The position numbers were made by a program, and so were the translations under genes. Shown piece after piece: positions 42,337-54,222 of a stretch of DNA of 64,000 nucleotides. How positions within the stretch are numbered: position 1 is the first letter of the stretch; each line of letters begins with the position of its first letter. The notes under the pieces were generated by a model that did no database searches, was not told the origin of the DNA, and saw only the letters and a program-made list of their open reading frames with translations. The DNA is from Comamonadaceae bacterium (GTDB lineage Bacteria; Pseudomonadota; Gammaproteobacteria; Burkholderiales; Burkholderiaceae_C): contig JAIXSQ010000010.1 in assembly GCA_027484575.1 (NCBI GenBank), forward strand, positions 413,835 through 477,834, in the 5' to 3' direction.

Positions 42337-43016
42337 GCGCCCAGCCGCGCGCCGCGGCGCGTGAGCAGCTGCAAGGCGAGCAGCACGACGAAGGAGAAGG
42401 CCAGCATGCCGGCCGACAGCCAGTGCGCCTGCGTGTACTCCAGCGCCTCGACATGGCCGTAGATCTGGGTCGACACCACGCGGGTCTGCGCGGGGATGTT
42501 GCCGCCGATCATCAGCACCACGCCGAACTCGCCCACCGTGTGGGCGAAGGTGAGGACCGCGGCGGTGAGGAAGCCCGGCCGCGCCAGCGGCAGCGCCACC
42601 GTGAGGAAGGCATCGAGCGGGTGCGCGCGCAGCGTGGCGGCCGCCTCCATCGGCGCGCGCCCGACCGCCGCGAAGGCATGCTGCAGCGGCTGCACCGCGA
42701 ACGGCAGCGAGTACAGCACCGAGGCGACCAGCAGGCCCTGGAAGGTGAAGGGCAGCAGCCCCAGGCCCAGCGCTTGCGTCAGCTGCCCGCCCCAGCCCTG
42801 CGGGCCGAAGGCCACCAGCAGGTAGAAGCCCAGCACCGTGGGCGGCAGCACCAGGGGCAGCGCCACCACCGCGCCCACCACCGCGGCCCAGCGCCCGCGC
42901 GAGCGCGCCAGCCACCAGGCCAGCGGCGTGGCCAGCAGCAGCAGCAGCACGGTGGTGGCGCCGGCCAGCTCCAGCGTGAGCCGGATCGCACCCAGGTCGG
43001 CGGCGCTCAGGGGCAT
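42333..43016 (-). CDS. modB: molybdate ABC transporter permease
   Basis: A 227-residue inner-membrane protein with five to six membrane helices. Typical ModB features are [21 protein letters not shown] [19 protein letters not shown] and the EAA loop [24 protein letters not shown] followed by [20 protein letters not shown]. Transports molybdate with ModA and ModC. 13 bp downstream of modA. Confidence 0.93.
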
Positions 43017-43029
43017 GGGCTGCGCCTGC

Positions 43030-43797
43030 TCAGGACGGCAGCTCGTAGCCGTGCGCGCGGATCACGGCGCGCGCCGCGTCCGTGCGCAGGTAGTCGAGCA
43101 ACGCGCGGGCCGCGGGATTGGCGCGGCCCGGCGCGAGCAGCACCGCGTCCTGCCGCAGCGGTGCGTGCAGCTGCGCGGGCACCAGCCAGTGGGAGCCGCG
43201 GCCGATGCGGCCGTCGACCATCACCTGCGACAGCGCGACGAAGCCCATGGCCGCATTGCCCGTGGCCACGAACTGGTGGGCCTGCGCGATGCTCTCGCCC
43301 TGCACCAGCCGGGGGGCCAGCGCCTGGGCCAGGCCCAGGGCCTGCAGCGTCTGCAGCGCGGCGCCTCCATAGGGGGCCAGCCTGGGGTCGGCGATCGCGA
43401 TCCGGCTGTCGCCGGGACGGCGCAGCACCGCGCCCTGCGCGTCGACCACCCCGGGCGCCGCGCTCCACAGCACCAGGCGGCCGACCGCGTAGGTCGCGCG
43501 CGTGCCGGGCACCGTGCGGCCGTCCTGTTCCAGCCGCAGCGGCGTCTCGTCGTCGGCCGACAGCAGCACCTCGAACGGGGCGCCGTTGCGCACCTGGGCG
43601 TAGAAGCGGCCGGTGGAGCCGAAGGCCAGCACCGCGGTGTGCCCGGTGTCGCGCGCGAACGCCGCCGCGATCTTCTGCATGGGCACCAGGAAGTTGGTGG
43701 CCACGGCCACCTGCACCTCGGCGGCGCCGGCCATGCTGCAGCCCAGGGCGAGCAGCAGGGCGAGCAGCAGGGCGGTCAGGGGGCGGGGCAGGCGCAC
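43030..43797 (-). CDS. modA: molybdate ABC transporter substrate-binding protein
   Basis: A 255-residue binding protein. Signal with possible lipobox ALGC (Cys20) or a Sec site at AGAA; then [32 protein letters not shown] (oxyanion-binding Ser/Thr), and [12 protein letters not shown] near the end. Starts with GTG 43797 and has no Shine-Dalgarno; a stop codon two codons upstream in frame excludes a longer product. A ModE palindrome lies only 5 bp upstream, so the mRNA leader must be very short. Confidence 0.92.
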   Translation of the reverse strand: MRLPRPLTALLLALLLALGCSMAGAAEVQVAVATNFLVPMQKIAAAFARDTGHTAVLAFGSTGRFYAQVRNGAPFEVLLSADDETPLRLEQDGRTVPGTRATYAVGRLVLWSAAPGVVDAQGAVLRRPGDSRIAIADPRLAPYGGAALQTLQALGLAQALAPRLVQGESIAQAHQFVATGNAAMGFVALSQVMVDGRIGRGSHWLVPAQLHAPLRQDAVLLAPGRANPAARALLDYLRTDAARAVIRAHGYELPS

Positions 43798-43801
43798 GGT
43801 T

Positions 43802-43824
43802 CGCTATTCACGGATGGAATAGCG
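43802..43824. promoter_or_regulatory. ModE operator between modA and modE
   Basis: CGCTATTC (43802-43809), 7-bp spacer ACGGATG, and GAATAGCG (43817-43824): a perfect 8-bp inverted repeat with the outline of the E. coli ModE site (CGTTATAT-type arms, about 23-24 bp). On the modA strand TATTCC within it can act as a -10 with TTGTGC 16 bp upstream as -35, so ModE binding would block modA transcription. Confidence 0.8.
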
Positions 43825-43842
43825 CCGCAGTGTAGCGGCACA

Positions 43843-44625
43843 ATGCGGCCCATGCCCCGACGCCCCCGACTGCAGCTGGCCGGTGCCCTCGGCCACGCCG
43901 CCACCGACAAGCGGCTGGAGATCCTGCGCCGCGTGGGCGCCGCCGGCTCGATCTCGCAGGCCGCCCGCGAGGCCGGCGTCAGCTACAAGGCCGCCTGGCA
44001 GGCGCTGGACATGCTCAGCAACCTGGCCGGCGTGCCGCTGGTGGAGAAGGTGGTGGGCGGGGCGGGCGGCGGCGGCGCGCGCCTGACCGAGGCCGGCACG
44101 CGCCTGCTGGCGGCGGGCGAGGCGATGGCCAGCTCGCGCGCGCAGGTGCTGCGCCGGCTGGGCAGCGCCGGCGGGCATGCGGAGCTGGTCGCGGCCCTGA
44201 CGCTGCGCACCAGCATGCGCAACCAGCTGCCCGCGACCGTCGCGCGGGTCGAGGTCCATGGGCCGCTGGTGCGGGTGGAGGTCACGCTGGCCGGTGGCGG
44301 CACGCTGGTGTCGCGAATCACCGCGGAGAGCGCCGAACTGCTGGGGCTGCAGCCGGGGCTGCCGGTGCTGGCGCTGTGCAAGGCGACGGCGGTGCGGGTG
44401 GAGCGGTCGCCGGGCGCGGGCGCGGGCGCCACGGCTGCCGACGGGAACGTGCTGCAAGGCAAGGCCACGCGGGTGGCGCGCGGCGATGCGGGCGACGAGG
44501 TGGCGGTGCGCGTGGGCGAACTGGCCGTGGTGGGCTTCGCCGCGGCGCGCAGCGGGCTGCGGGTGGGCAGCGCGGTGTGGATGGCCGTCGAGGAGTCGGG
44601 CGTGGTGCTGGCCCTGGCGGCTTGA
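43843..44625 (+). CDS. modE: molybdate-dependent transcriptional regulator ModE
   Basis: A 260-residue regulator with an N-terminal winged helix (about 20-90: AAGSISQAAREAGVSYKAAWQALDMLSNLAG) and two C-terminal MOP/TOBE repeats (residues 125-190 and 198-258; SMRNQLPATVARVEVHG and VLQGKATRVARG) that bind molybdate. It represses modABC when molybdate is plentiful. Divergent from modA across the operator at 43802. ATG 43852 is an alternative start. Confidence 0.9.
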   Translation: MRPMPRRPRLQLAGALGHAATDKRLEILRRVGAAGSISQAAREAGVSYKAAWQALDMLSNLAGVPLVEKVVGGAGGGGARLTEAGTRLLAAGEAMASSRAQVLRRLGSAGGHAELVAALTLRTSMRNQLPATVARVEVHGPLVRVEVTLAGGGTLVSRITAESAELLGLQPGLPVLALCKATAVRVERSPGAGAGATAADGNVLQGKATRVARGDAGDEVAVRVGELAVVGFAAARSGLRVGSAVWMAVEESGVVLALAA

Positions 44626-44981
44626 GGCCGCGACCTGCCGCGGTGCGGTTGCGACGCACGCGCCGTATCGACCCAGACGCTGAGGAGTCCCCATGGCGGG
44701 CTGAAGCTCGGCCCTCTCGGACAGGCGGGACGTCCACGGCCGCCGCACCATCGCACCGAGCGTTCATCCACCGACCCCTCGGACTCCCCTGCAAGGCCAT
44801 GCCCTCTACGGCGCCAACACCATCGTCGCGCCCGATGCCCGCACGATCGGCGCCTGCCACCTCGGCTCCAGCCGCTGCGTGCAGTGCCATCCGCCAGAGG
44901 TGGGATGCCGCCACACCGCATCCGGCTGGCAGACTTTCCGCGCCGCAGGACAGGCACAGGGAGGAACAGGGATGAACGGTT
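44626..44981. other. 356-bp gap without a confident gene
   Basis: Between modE and the next coding signal. It contains a good ribosome-binding site (GAGGAG, 44682-44687 region) before ATG GCG GGC TGA at 44693, an abortive 3-codon frame, and downstream in the same frame a long open stretch that includes a CVQCH sequence. Codon third positions do not clearly favour any frame. It may be a decayed gene; nothing firm can be assigned. Confidence 0.4.
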
Positions 44982-45098
44982 ATGTCTGGAGGTTGGCCAT
45001 CGCTCGGCGTGCTGGCCGTCACCACGCTGGTGGACGACGTCGCGCTGCGCTGGTCCTTTGGTTGGTACGCGCGGCTGGCCGCGCAGGGAACTGCCTGA
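44982..45098 (+). CDS. possible 38-aa peptide overlapping the next gene
   Basis: A short frame starting ATG TCT GGA and ending in the TGATG that starts the next gene. Its third positions are richer in G/C than those of the competing frame, and the product (two-thirds hydrophobic, WPSLGVLAVTTLVDDV) reads like a protein. The strong GGGAGGA at 44959-44965 is 16 bp away, rather far; it is ideally spaced for ATG 44972 in another frame. Could be a leader peptide or a gene remnant. Confidence 0.35.
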   Translation: MSGGWPSLGVLAVTTLVDDVALRWSFGWYARLAAQGTA

Positions 45099-45667
45099 TG
45101 GCAGCGCCGGCCACCCTGCGCGCGCCGATCCGCTGGCGCCTGGCCACCGCCTGCCTGGCCCTGTGCGGCGCCAGCGCCGCCTACGGACAGGCGAGCGTCC
45201 CATCCAGCCCCGCGGCACCCGCGACGCCGGCCACCGTGACCACCGAGTCGCGCGATGCCGTGCTGGGCTACGTGGGCACCATGAACTTCGCGGTCGGCCG
45301 CGCCGCGGCCCACTGTCTGCCGCGGCTGGGCCGCGCCGACACCCCCCAGGCCTTCGTGGCGGCCTGGCAGCGGCGCAACGCGCGGTTCTTGGCGGCCACC
45401 GACAAGTACATGAGCGTCATGCTGGCCGAGGCCGAAGCGGCCGGCGGAGCCGAGCGCCGCGACGCCGTCCTGCGCCAGCTGATGGGGATGGTGCGCGCCA
45501 GCGCGGAGCAGGTGGTGGCCTCGTTGATGCGCGGCGACCCCGCGACGGCCTGCCAGCGGGTGATCGGGCTGATGGAAACGGCGGCCTTCGACATCGGCGA
45601 GACGTCGCCGATGTTCCGTGAGGTGCTGTCCCTGGTGCGGTGGGCCGAGCAGGACGCCACCCGCTGA
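45098..45667 (+). CDS. secreted protein, unknown function
   Basis: A 189-residue protein with a Sec signal peptide (about 1-31: a basic start RAPIRWRL, then ATACLALCGASAAYGQ). The mature part is helical, with three Cys or more (HCLPRLG, TACQRVIGL) and a pattern reminiscent of small periplasmic helical proteins; the family is not recognised. The start is placed at ATG 45098; ATG 44972 in the same frame has a better ribosome-binding site but adds an Arg-rich stretch that does not look like natural protein. Confidence 0.55.
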   Translation: MAAPATLRAPIRWRLATACLALCGASAAYGQASVPSSPAAPATPATVTTESRDAVLGYVGTMNFAVGRAAAHCLPRLGRADTPQAFVAAWQRRNARFLAATDKYMSVMLAEAEAAGGAERRDAVLRQLMGMVRASAEQVVASLMRGDPATACQRVIGLMETAAFDIGETSPMFREVLSLVRWAEQDATR

Positions 45668-45714
45668 ACGCCCAGCCGCTAGCATGGGCGTCCGTCCCCA
45701 CAGGCTGCCTGCCC

Positions 45715-46107
45715 ATGTTCTCCCACGTGATGGTCGGCATCTCCGACTTCGACCGCGCCCTGGCCTTCTACCGGCCGGTGCTCGACACCCTGGGCATCGC
45801 GTTCCGCTTCGAGGACCGCAGCCGCCCCTGGGCCGGCTGGCAGTCCTCGCCGGACCCACGGCCGCTGTTCCTCATCGGCCGGCCGTTCGACGGCGGGCCG
45901 CCGCAGCCGGGCAACGGGCCGATGGTCGCCTTCCTGGCGCAGACCCGCGCGCAGGTCGACGCCGCGCACGCAGCGGCCCTGGCGCACGGCGGCCATTGCG
46001 AGGGCCCGCCCGGGCTGCGGCCGCAGTACCACGCCCACTACTACGGCGCCTACGTCCGCGATCCGGACGGCAACAAGCTGTGCGTGGCCTGCCACGCGCC
46101 CGCCTGA
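45715..46107 (+). CDS. VOC (glyoxalase/bleomycin resistance-like) family protein
   Basis: A 130-residue protein of the vicinal-oxygen-chelate fold: VMVGISDFDRALAFYRPVLDTLGI at the N-terminus, AFLAQTRAQVDAAHAAALAHGG in the middle, and YYGAYVRDPDGNKLCVACH at the end (the Glu ligand of glyoxalases is replaced by Lys-Leu context, metal binding uncertain). Coupled by TGATG to the next gene. Confidence 0.8.
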   Translation: MFSHVMVGISDFDRALAFYRPVLDTLGIAFRFEDRSRPWAGWQSSPDPRPLFLIGRPFDGGPPQPGNGPMVAFLAQTRAQVDAAHAAALAHGGHCEGPPGLRPQYHAHYYGAYVRDPDGNKLCVACHAPA

Positions 46108-46421
46108 TGGCGGACACCCCGCTGGCGGGCAACCGCCCCGCGCAGGCCGCGGTCGCAGCCCTGGCCCTGCTCGGTGCGATCGGCGCCGCGCTGGCCCTGG
46201 CCCATGGCGGTGTCGAGACCTCCCCCAGGCGCGGCGGCACGCCGACCCTCGTGCCGCTGGCGCAGGCCTGGGTGTTCGTGGGCGCGATGCATGCGATGTC
46301 GCTGCTGGCGGTGGTCGCCCTCGTGCGGCTGCGGCACCGCACGGCGCTGGCGCTGGGGCTCACGGTGGCGGCGCATGCCGCGCTGGTGGCGGGCGCGGCC
46401 TGGCTGGCCGGCTGGCGCTGA
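46107..46421 (+). CDS. small membrane protein, unknown
   Basis: A 104-residue protein with three predicted membrane helices (about residues 14-33, 50-72 and 80-101). Its start overlaps the stop of the VOC gene (TGATG), so the two are co-translated. No family is recognised. It is convergent with the AcoR-like regulator. Confidence 0.6.
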   Translation: MADTPLAGNRPAQAAVAALALLGAIGAALALAHGGVETSPRRGGTPTLVPLAQAWVFVGAMHAMSLLAVVALVRLRHRTALALGLTVAAHAALVAGAAWLAGWR

Positions 46422-46445
46422 GCCGGCCCGGCCGGTGCGCGGCGC

Positions 46446-47573
46446 TCAGCGCTTGCGCCCGAGCTTGCGGTACACCGTCGCCCGGCTGATCCCCAGCACC
46501 CGCGCGGCCTCCATCACGTTGCCGCGGGCGTCATGCACCGCCTTGCGGATCAGCTCGGCCTCCAGGTCCTTCAGCGGCAGCCGCGCATCGGGCGCGGCGG
46601 GGCGGGGCGCCAGGCCGCGGCCGGGGCGCTGGGCCAGCACCTGCAGCGCGAGCCCGCTCCACAGCGGCAGCTCCTGCGGCCGCTCGTGCCTGGCGGCGTC
46701 GTACAGGCTCTCCCAGGGCGCGGCGAACAGTTCGCCCGCATGCACCCGCGGGCCGGCGGCCAGGCCCGACAGCATCTGGCGCGCGGCCGGGTTGGCACCG
46801 GCCACCCAGCCGTCGGGATCCAGCGCGAGCAGGCCGTCGTCCTCGTCGGCATAGGCGCGGCCCGGCCAGGCCAGGCGCAGCAGCAGGGCGTGGGGGCGGG
46901 CCAGCGTCAGCGCGTTGGCGATGCTGCGGGCCGACTGCGCGGCCAGGTGCTGCAGCTCGGGGCGCTCGGGCGCGTCGATGCCGGTGAGGTCCAGCATGCC
47001 GGCGCAGCGGCCGTCGGCGTCGAACACCGGCGCGCCGGCGCAGCTGTAGACGGCGGTGTCGTCGAAGAAGTGCTCGCCCCGGTGGAGCCACACCGGGTGC
47101 AGCTCGCGCAGCGCGGCGCCGATGGCGGTGGTGCCCACGGCCTGCTCGGACAGGTCGACGCCCACGCGCGCGATCACGGCGGCGCGCCGGTCGGCCAGGT
47201 CGACGGGGCCGTCGGTGCCGATCACCACGCCCTGCGCGTCGGTCAGGATGGCGAAGTAGCGGCTGTGCGCGATGGCGCGGGCCAGCCGCTGCAGCACGGG
47301 GCGGGCGGCATCCAGCAGTGCATGGTTGGCCTCGAGCGTGCGGCGCGCGGCCTGCGCCGGCACCAGGTCGAAGCCCAGCCGCTGGCCGGGCCGGTGGCCG
47401 GCGGCCAGGCAGCGCTGCCACGAGCGCTCGATCCAGCCGCGGTCGGCCCAGCCGCCGGGCAGCACATCCACGGCGCTGCGGCCCTCGTGCAGCACGGCCC
47501 GGCGCGCGGCCTCGATCTGCTGCAGGCGGCGGCCGGCCAGCACGGCAGCAGGGGCGAGGGCGGGGGCGGGCAT
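46446..47573 (-). CDS. AcoR-like regulator with GAF and Fis-type HTH, lacking the AAA+ domain
   Basis: A 375-residue regulator resembling the ends of sigma-54 activators of the AcoR type: an N-terminal WIERSWQRCLAAGHRP segment, a GAF domain (about 90-230, YFAILTDAQGVVIGTDG ... AVGTTAIGAAL ... CAGAPVFDADG), a PAS-like stretch (245-300), and a C-terminal Fis helix-turn-helix (325-372, NVMEAARVLGISRATVYRKLGR). The central AAA+ domain (GAFTGA loop) is absent, so it cannot drive sigma-54 promoters and should act on ordinary ones. Divergent from the Mo-hydroxylase operon, so it is the likely regulator of that operon. Confidence 0.8.
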   Translation of the reverse strand: MPAPALAPAAVLAGRRLQQIEAARRAVLHEGRSAVDVLPGGWADRGWIERSWQRCLAAGHRPGQRLGFDLVPAQAARRTLEANHALLDAARPVLQRLARAIAHSRYFAILTDAQGVVIGTDGPVDLADRRAAVIARVGVDLSEQAVGTTAIGAALRELHPVWLHRGEHFFDDTAVYSCAGAPVFDADGRCAGMLDLTGIDAPERPELQHLAAQSARSIANALTLARPHALLLRLAWPGRAYADEDDGLLALDPDGWVAGANPAARQMLSGLAAGPRVHAGELFAAPWESLYDAARHERPQELPLWSGLALQVLAQRPGRGLAPRPAAPDARLPLKDLEAELIRKAVHDARGNVMEAARVLGISRATVYRKLGRKR

Positions 47574-47631
47574 GGCGTGGAAGCTCGGCGGTGGACGTCG
47601 GGGGCGGCGGCCGCAAGCGGCAGGCGCCGGC

Positions 47632-47721
47632 CCATTGTTCCATTTTGAGAATTTCGCACCTCGGGCCTCGCCCTCTCAGGGTTTCGCCTGAGAACCGCGG
47701 CCGGGCCGCTTCCAACAATGG
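47632..47721. promoter_or_regulatory. inverted repeats in the regulator/Mo-hydroxylase divergent region
   Basis: Two nested structures. CCATTGTT (47632-47639) is matched by AACAATGG (47714-47721) 74 bp away. Inside them TCTCAGG (47674-47680), spacer GTTTCG, CCTGAGA (47687-47693) is a perfect 7-bp inverted repeat, and TGAGAA recurs at 47646 and 47689. This is the natural binding region for the AcoR-like regulator; which element is used cannot be told. Confidence 0.45.
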
Positions 47722-47766
47722 CCCGGCCCCGGCGCCCCCGGCGGGTGCCGCCCAACCAGAGGAGAC

Positions 47767-48243
47767 ATGGCGATGCAGGTTCAACTCAAGGTCAACGGCC
47801 GCAGCGAGACGCTGGACGTGGCCCCCAACACCCTGCTGGTGACCGCGATCCGCGAGCACCTGCGGCTGACCGGCACCCACGTGGGCTGCGACACCGCGCA
47901 GTGCGGCGCCTGCACCGTGCTGGTCAACGGCAAGGCGGTCAAGTCCTGCAACACGCTGGCGGCCCAGCAGGCCGGCGCCGAGATCACCACCATCGAGGGC
48001 CTGGCCCAGGACGACGGCACGCTGCACCCGATGCAGGCCGCCTTCAAGGAGTGCCACGGCCTGCAGTGCGGCTTCTGCACCCCCGGCATGGTGATGAGCG
48101 CGGTCGACCTGTGCCGCACCCGTCCCAACGCCAGCGAAGCCGAGATCCGCGAGCAGCTCGAGGGCAACATCTGCCGCTGCACCGGCTACCAGAACATCGT
48201 CAAGGCCGTGCAGCAGGGCATGGCCGCCACGGCCGCGGCCTGA
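47767..48243 (+). CDS. Mo-hydroxylase (CoxS-like) 2Fe-2S subunit
   Basis: A 158-residue subunit with two [2Fe-2S] clusters. Plant-type ferredoxin cluster: Cys41, 46, 49 and 61 ([11 protein letters not shown]). Helical-domain cluster: Cys101, 104, 136 and 138 ([10 protein letters not shown] ... ICRCTGY). It passes electrons from the molybdenum subunit to FAD. First gene of an operon S-L-M-D-E-G; GAGGAG precedes the ATG. Confidence 0.93.
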   Translation: MAMQVQLKVNGRSETLDVAPNTLLVTAIREHLRLTGTHVGCDTAQCGACTVLVNGKAVKSCNTLAAQQAGAEITTIEGLAQDDGTLHPMQAAFKECHGLQCGFCTPGMVMSAVDLCRTRPNASEAEIREQLEGNICRCTGYQNIVKAVQQGMAATAAA

Positions 48244-48271
48244 CCGCCCCGCCAGCGAAGGAGACACGACC

Positions 48272-50644
<2,373 letters not shown>

Positions 50645-50664
50645 GGCCCGAGGAGAACGAGACC

Positions 50665-51455
50665 ATGTACGCCTTCACCATCGAGCGTCCCGCCAGCGCC
50701 GCCGCCGCGGCCCAGGCCGTCAAGGCCGGCGCCAAGCCCATCGCGGGCGGCCAGACCCTGCTGCCCACCATGCGCCTGCGCCTGGCCGATCCCGGCCAGC
50801 TGGTCGACCTGGGCGCCATCCCCGAGCTGGCCGGCATCTGCCGCGACGGCAACGCGCTGGTCATCGGCGCCATGACCCGGCATGCCGAGGTCGCGGCCAA
50901 CGCCGAGGTGCGCCAGTCCATCCCCGGGCTGGCCGACCTGGCCGGCCAGATCGGCGACCGGCAGGTGCGCAACCTGGGCACGCTGGGCGGCTCGGTCGCC
51001 AACAACGACCCGGCGGCCTGCTACCCCAGCGCCGTGCTGGCGCTCAACGGCACGGTGGAGACCTCCGCCGGCCGCAAGATCGCGGCCGACGACTTCTTCA
51101 CCGGCATGTTCTCCACCGCGCTCGACAACGGCGAGCTGGTCACGGCGATCCGCTTTCCCATCCCCAGGCGCTCGGCGTACATGAAGTTCCGCCAGCCCGC
51201 CTCGCGCTTCGCGCTGATCGGCGTCTACGTCGCGCAGACCGATGCCGGCGTGCGCGTGGCCGTCACCGGCGGCGGCAACGGCGTGTTCCGCCACACGGGG
51301 CTGGAGCAGGCGCTGAGCGCCAGCTTCACGCCGCAGGCCGCGGCCGGCGTCGCGATCGACGCGGGCGAACTGGCCGCCGACCTGCATGCCACCGCCGCCT
51401 ACCGCGCCAACCTGATCTCGGTGATGGCGCAGCGCGCCGTCGCCAAGGCCCTGGG

Positions 51456-51459
<4 letters not shown>
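50665..51459 (+). CDS. Mo-hydroxylase (CoxM-like) FAD subunit
   Basis: A 264-residue FAD-binding subunit: AGGQTLLPTMRLRLA (residues 27-41 region) and RNLGTLGGSVANNDPAACYP (the two pyrophosphate-binding loops), then a CoxM-type C-terminal domain. Together with the two preceding gene products it forms the (LMS)2 enzyme. Its TGA overlaps the TTG start of the next gene. Confidence 0.92.
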
Positions 51460-52367
<908 letters not shown>

Positions 52368-52384
52368 GAGGGGCCGCCCCGCCC

Positions 52385-53569
52385 ATGCAGCTCGGCGACG
52401 CCCGCACCGGCAAGCTGGCCGACAACATCGCCGCCTTCGGCCGCGCGCTGCGTCGCGCCGGCGTGGCGGTGGACAGCGCCCGCATCGCGCTGGCCACCGA
52501 GGCCGCGGTGCTGGTGGGCGTGGAACGCAAGGGCGACCTGATGGCCGCGCTGGAAGCCACGCTGGTGGCCCGGGCGCAGGACCGCGCCGTCTTCGCCGAG
52601 CTGTTCGAGGCCTACTTCCGCGATCCCGACGTGGCGGCCAAGCTGCTGGCGCAGATGCTGCCGCGCGCCGACGGTGCCGCGGCGCCCGCCAAGGGCCGGC
52701 CGCGCGTGCGCGAGGCGCTGCAGCCGCGCGCGGTGGCGCAGGCGCAGCAGGCCCCGAAGAAGGACGAGACCATCGAGCTCGATGCCGCCATGACCGCCAG
52801 CGAGCGCCAGCGGCTGCGGCATGCCGACTTCAACGCGCTGGGCGCCGACGAGTACCGGCTGGTGGAGCGGCTGGCGCGCGACATCGCGCTGGCCCTGCCC
52901 GAGGTGGCGACCCGGCGCACCCGCGCCGGCGGCCGCGGCGCCGGACCGCACTGGACCCGCAGCCTGCGCGAGGCCGGCCGCAGCGGCGGCGAGCTGCTGC
53001 GCCTGCTGGAGCGGCGCCGCCGCCGCGCGCCGCTGCCGCTGGTGGTGCTGGTCGACGTCTCGGGCTCGATGGAGCGCTATGCCCGGCTGCTGCTGGCCTT
53101 CCTGCATGCGGCCACGCGCGGCCAGCCCGGACGGCGCGAGGTCTACGCCTTCGGCACCCACCTGACCGACCTCACGCCGGCCTTCCGGCTGGCCGACACC
53201 GACGCGATGCTGGCCGCGGCCTCGCAGGCCATCGACGACTTCGCCGGTGGCACGCGGCTGGGCGATTCGCTGGCGCAGCTGCGCCAGCGGCATGCGCGGC
53301 GGCTGGTGGGCGGCCGCAGCCTGGTGCTGCTGATCACCGACGGCCTGGACACCGGCGAGCCCGAGGCGCTGGCACGCGAGCTGGACTGGCTGCGGCTGCA
53401 CGCCGGCCGCCTGCTGTGGCTCAACCCGCTGCTGCGCTTCTCGGGTTACCAGCCGCTGGCGCGCGGCGCCGCGGTGCTGCACCGGCACGCCCATGGCATG
53501 CTCGCGGTCCACGACCTGAGCCGGCTCGAGCAGCTGGCCACCGCCATCGCCGCCGTGCTGCGGCGCTGA
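52385..53569 (+). CDS. VWA domain protein (CoxE-like)
   Basis: A 394-residue protein. The C-terminal half is a von Willebrand A domain with a complete MIDAS (DVSGSM, Asp224) followed by FGTHLTDLTPAF and LLITDGLDTGE. The N-terminal half is helical and charged. CoxE works with CoxD in maturation of the molybdenum site. The gap to the previous gene is 17 bp. Confidence 0.88.
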   Translation: MQLGDARTGKLADNIAAFGRALRRAGVAVDSARIALATEAAVLVGVERKGDLMAALEATLVARAQDRAVFAELFEAYFRDPDVAAKLLAQMLPRADGAAAPAKGRPRVREALQPRAVAQAQQAPKKDETIELDAAMTASERQRLRHADFNALGADEYRLVERLARDIALALPEVATRRTRAGGRGAGPHWTRSLREAGRSGGELLRLLERRRRRAPLPLVVLVDVSGSMERYARLLLAFLHAATRGQPGRREVYAFGTHLTDLTPAFRLADTDAMLAAASQAIDDFAGGTRLGDSLAQLRQRHARRLVGGRSLVLLITDGLDTGEPEALARELDWLRLHAGRLLWLNPLLRFSGYQPLARGAAVLHRHAHGMLAVHDLSRLEQLATAIAAVLRR

Positions 53570-53613
53570 GCGGACCCCACGCACACACACGACGACTCCC
53601 GAGGGACACACAC

Positions 53614-54222
53614 ATGGACATGCAAGGAAGCCGCGTGCTGGCGGCCACCCGCGAACAGGCCTGGGACGCGCTCAACGACCCCGAGGTGCTCAAGGCCTGC
53701 ATCCCCGGCTGCGAGAAGGTCGAGCGCACCGGCGCCGACAGCTATGCCCTGGGCATGGCGGTCAAGGTCGGCCCGGTGGCCGCCCGCTTCACGGGCCGCA
53801 TCCAGCTGCAGGACATGCAGCCGCCCGAGCGCTACACCCTGGTGTTCGACGGCCAGGGCGGCGCGGCCGGCTTCGGCAAGGGCACGGCCCAGGTGCAGCT
53901 GGCGCCCGCCGAAGGCGGCACCGAGCTGTCGTACACGGTGCAGGCGCAGGTGGGCGGCAAGATCGCGCAGGTGGGCCAGCGGCTGGTGGACGGGGTGGCC
54001 CGGCAGATGGCCGAGCAGTTCTTCCAGCGCTTCGAGACGCAGCTGCGCGAGCGGCATCCGGCGCCCGTGGCGGTCGAAGCGGCCGCGGGCGGCGACGCCG
54101 CGCCGGCGCCGTCCGCTGCTGCGACCCCTGCGGCACCGGCCGCGGGCGGCGGCCTGCCCACCTGGGCCTGGGTGGTGATCGCCCTGGCCATCGCGGGGAT
54201 CGGGGCATGGCTGCTGCGCTGA
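53614..54222 (+). CDS. CoxG-like SRPBCC protein with C-terminal anchor
   Basis: A 202-residue protein: CoxG domain (1-150; VLAATREQAWDALNDPEVLKACIPGCEKVE is diagnostic), Ala/Pro linker, and a C-terminal membrane segment (about 182-200, WAWVVIALAIAGIGAWLL). CoxG recruits CO dehydrogenase to the membrane and delivers quinones, so this version may tether the enzyme. Its last 16 bases overlap the TonB receptor start. Confidence 0.88.
   Translation: MDMQGSRVLAATREQAWDALNDPEVLKACIPGCEKVERTGADSYALGMAVKVGPVAARFTGRIQLQDMQPPERYTLVFDGQGGAAGFGKGTAQVQLAPAEGGTELSYTVQAQVGGKIAQVGQRLVDGVARQMAEQFFQRFETQLRERHPAPVAVEAAAGGDAAPAPSAAATPAAPAAGGGLPTWAWVVIALAIAGIGAWLLR

Noticed and set aside
44693..44704. In-frame TGA after ATG GCG GGC, considered as a selenocysteine codon
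   Set aside because: No selenoprotein-like sequence follows, and no SECIS-like hairpin is evident right after the TGA. A decayed start is simpler.
47574..47766. Sigma-54 promoter for the Mo-hydroxylase operon, expected from the AcoR-like neighbour
   Set aside because: No TGGCAC-N5-TTGC-like pair found on the operon strand, and the regulator lacks the AAA+ domain needed to use one.
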